Shown here: positions 5,539 through 6,018 of the stretch, piece after piece | Layout: each line of letters begins with the position of its first letter | Numbering within the stretch: position 1 is the stretch's first letter | Assembly: GCA_948465625.1 (NCBI GenBank) | Contig: CAOJXM010000073.1 | Coordinates: 1-6,018 of the forward strand | Length of the DNA stretch: 6,018 bases | Direction of reading: 5' to 3' | Source of the DNA: an uncultured Clostridium sp. | GTDB taxonomy: Bacteria > Bacillota > Clostridia > TANB77 > CAG-508 | The notes under the pieces: generated by a model | Database searches by the model: none | The model's input: only the letters and a program-made list of their open reading frames with translations | Told to the model about the DNA's origin: nothing | Translations under genes and position numbers: made by a program

Positions 5539-6018
5539 ATGAAAAAAAGAAAATACTAAAAAAATACAAGTCGGAAAGGTTCAAATAGGTGGGCAGAATA
5601 AAGTTGTCATACAATCCATGTGTAATACAAAGACCAAAGAGGTTGATGCTACCATTAAACAAATTTTAGCTTTAGAAAAGGCTGGTTGTGAAATAGTAAG
5701 AGTGGCTTGTCTGGATTTAGAGGATGCAAAGGCGATTCGAACAATTAAAGAGAAAATACATATTCCAATTGTTGCAGATATTCATTTTGATTATCGAATT
5801 GCATTAGAGGCCATTCAAGCAGGAGTGGATAAAGTAAGGATTAATCCAGGAAATATTGGAGAGGAAGGAAGGGTAAAAGAGGTAGTAGAAGCATGTAAAA
5901 AAAGAAAAATTCCAATCCGAATTGGCGTAAATGCAGGTTCTTTGGAAAAGGATTTGCTTCAAAAGTATGGGGGGAAACCAACAAAAGAAGCAATGGTGGA
6001 AAGTGCAAAAAGGCATAT
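5539..6018 (+). CDS. ispG: 4-hydroxy-3-methylbut-2-en-1-yl diphosphate synthase IspG (GcpE), N-terminal part, apparent frameshift at codon 4
   Basis: IspG is the cytosolic [4Fe-4S] enzyme that reductively converts methylerythritol cyclodiphosphate to HMBPP, the penultimate step of the MEP isoprenoid pathway. The frame open from 5543 to the window end encodes the TIM-barrel part: IQVGKVQIGG, QSMCNT, IPIVADIHFDYRIALEAI, VDKVRINPGNIG and PIRIGVNAGSLEKDL, about 159 residues of some 350. The cluster-binding cysteines lie beyond the window. The frame has no usual start before the ATG at 5618, which is inside the conserved QSM motif. The ATG at 5539 reads MKKRKY and stops at 5557. Removing one A from the A7 run at 5542-5548 gives MKKENTKKIQVGKVQIGG, the expected N-terminus. 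This could be a sequencing error, a true mutation, or slippage at the A run. Shine-Dalgarno signals are poor: AAAAGG ends only 2 nt from the ATG, and GGGGA lies 7 nt away. The gene is divergent from spoIIP and has its own promoter. Confidence 0.88.

Noticed and set aside
5390..5662. 90-codon minus-strand frame across the divergent spacer
   Set aside because: It overlaps the ispG coding frame, the ispG promoter and the spoIIP start, and its Phe/Tyr/Leu-rich sequence reflects AT-rich complement only.
5804..6016. 70-codon minus-strand frame at the window end
   Set aside because: It is antisense to conserved ispG sequence, with Phe/Cys-rich low-quality composition.

Overview
The window is ordinary low-GC chromosome, about 31% G+C over relA by partial hand count. 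It most likely comes from a spore-forming anaerobic member of the Clostridia. The evidence is the recJ - relA - metallo-hydrolase gene order, a SpoIIP sporulation protein, an IspG of clostridial type, strong AAGGAG-type ribosome sites and an AGA/AAA/ATA-rich codon style. The exact genus cannot be read from the sequence.

Positions 1-3665 (+ strand) are a compact housekeeping cluster. It holds the 3' half of recJ (single-strand DNA exonuclease), a full-length bifunctional relA/spoT-type (p)ppGpp synthetase-hydrolase 21 bp downstream, and a glyoxalase II-like metallo-beta-lactamase-fold hydrolase that starts 1 bp after the relA stop. No terminator or convincing promoter separates them, so they probably form one transcript.

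Positions 3666-4256 hold a self-contained single-gene unit. It has a near-ideal sigma-A promoter with an extended -10, a strong ribosome site, a 152-residue cysteine-containing protein that I do not recognise, and a perfect 12-bp stem terminator. Its base composition (about 41% G+C by partial hand count) and codon choice differ from its neighbours, which suggests it was acquired.

Positions 4246-5406 (- strand) encode SpoIIP, the membrane-anchored cell-wall amidase/endopeptidase that drives engulfment during sporulation. It converges on the unknown gene and shares its terminator hairpin. The 132-bp divergent spacer (5407-5538) holds a perfect -35 promoter element for ispG. It also holds two interlocked inverted repeats: one would completely mask the spoIIP ribosome site and start codon, and the other would form immediately upstream of them.

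Positions 5539-6018 (+ strand) are the 5' part of ispG, an iron-sulfur enzyme of the MEP isoprenoid pathway, running off the window. Its only plausible start codon is out of frame by one base, at a run of seven A just after the ATG.

I see no CRISPR array, mobile element, tRNA or rRNA. The points most worth a second look are the spoIIP leader repeats, the ispG frameshift and the foreign-looking small gene. None amounts to proof of a new system.
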